Shown here piece after piece: positions 63,364-64,000 of a DNA stretch of 64,000 bases. Position 1 is the first letter of the stretch. Each line of letters opens with the position of its first letter. A program made the position numbers and the translations under genes. The stretch covers positions 636,462 to 700,461 of the forward strand of contig VZRR01003435.1 in NCBI GenBank assembly GCA_013398015.1, given 5' to 3'. Source of the stretch: Oreocharis arfaki (lineage: Eukaryota > Chordata > Aves > Passeriformes > Paramythiidae). The notes beneath the pieces are model-generated. The model saw only the letters and a list, made by a program, of their open reading frames with translations, was not told the origin of the DNA and did not search any database.

Positions 63364-64000
63364 CTGGAAAATAGTTTTTAGAAATTATGTTATGACAACA
63401 CAGCATAGACTAAGTCTTTGAACTCAAGACTAAAAACAGTAGATCTATTTTTGCTGGCCCAAGAGGTGGGGGCAGGCATGGCTTTGGAAAGGTTCAAACC
63501 AAATTGAAACCGAAAATTTGTCCACATAAAAATTATCAAAAGAACTGAACACATGAGAAAGATAACTCAGCTTTGCCACTAATATTTCAATGCCAAACAG
63601 AAATTTCTAGGCAATTCTGCCCACAATGAACTTCTCATAGACTAAATCTATTAAAAAACCCCATACTAAATGAATATAACGTAGGTCAATTACTTCCTCA
63701 ATTTCTCTGATTAGCTTTTTTTTCCCTTTATGGAATACGTTTACAAATTCCATTTTTGTGCTCCAAACATTTGAGAATTTCAAGTGCTAATATTGCTCTG
63801 CACCTCTGTAAAGTAACTAATTTCACAGGGCAATATACATTGAAAAAGGTTGAAATGAATGTTAACAGCCACCAACCTCATTCAAGCCACCAACATAAAC
63901 AGGAATAAACTGACAAGTAGTAAAAAACAGTAATTGCATAACTACATTTTTACCACGTTCTTTCAAGGATTATATGAAAAGTATTGCTTGTATTACGCAC

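Overview
This is vertebrate nuclear DNA, almost certainly from a bird. It carries spliced genes with long introns, many CR1 LINE 3' ends, and avian-type ERVL-like LTRs. The gene order matches the amniote block UBQLN1 - KIF27 - QNG1 (C9orf64) - HNRNPK, which lies on human 9q21 and, as I recall, on the Z chromosome in birds. All four genes are on the minus strand, so transcription runs from high to low coordinates.

Layout from low to high coordinates: UBQLN1 coding exon 1 (2183-2338) with its CpG-rich promoter and the start of intron 1 (1-2182). Then an 8.8 kb interval with CR1 fragments and no recognisable gene, where mammals have GKAP1. Then KIF27 (11176-36173), for which I resolved 16 coding exons that join in frame into 1237 codons plus stop; its third coding intron holds a decayed two-LTR provirus. 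Then a CpG-rich KIF27 5' region broken by a 76-base N gap (37876-37951) and a CR1 copy. Then QNG1 (38849-46984), four coding exons giving 341 codons plus stop. Then a duplicated block with single-N joins around QNG1 exon 1 (45654-47679) that looks like an assembly artefact. Last, most of HNRNPK (48654-63363), 12 coding exons from KH1 to the C-terminus, with the 5' exons beyond the right edge.

The most notable content is in HNRNPK. Its last intron holds the miR-7 hairpin. That intron starts at a GC donor and ends at two near-identical tandem acceptors encoding the two alternative C-termini. Further upstream are a 22-nt microexon, a 51-nt exon replacing the mammalian linker, and a CCCA-rich intronic block next to a 44-nt KH1 exon that could be an hnRNP K self-binding site. 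The genes are functionally separate: ubiquitin shuttling, cilia, queuine salvage, and RNA binding. The window reads as a conserved syntenic block, not a pathway cluster. I found no clearly new system; the best leads are the HNRNPK splicing and miRNA architecture, the shortened KIF27 tail and the missing GKAP1.
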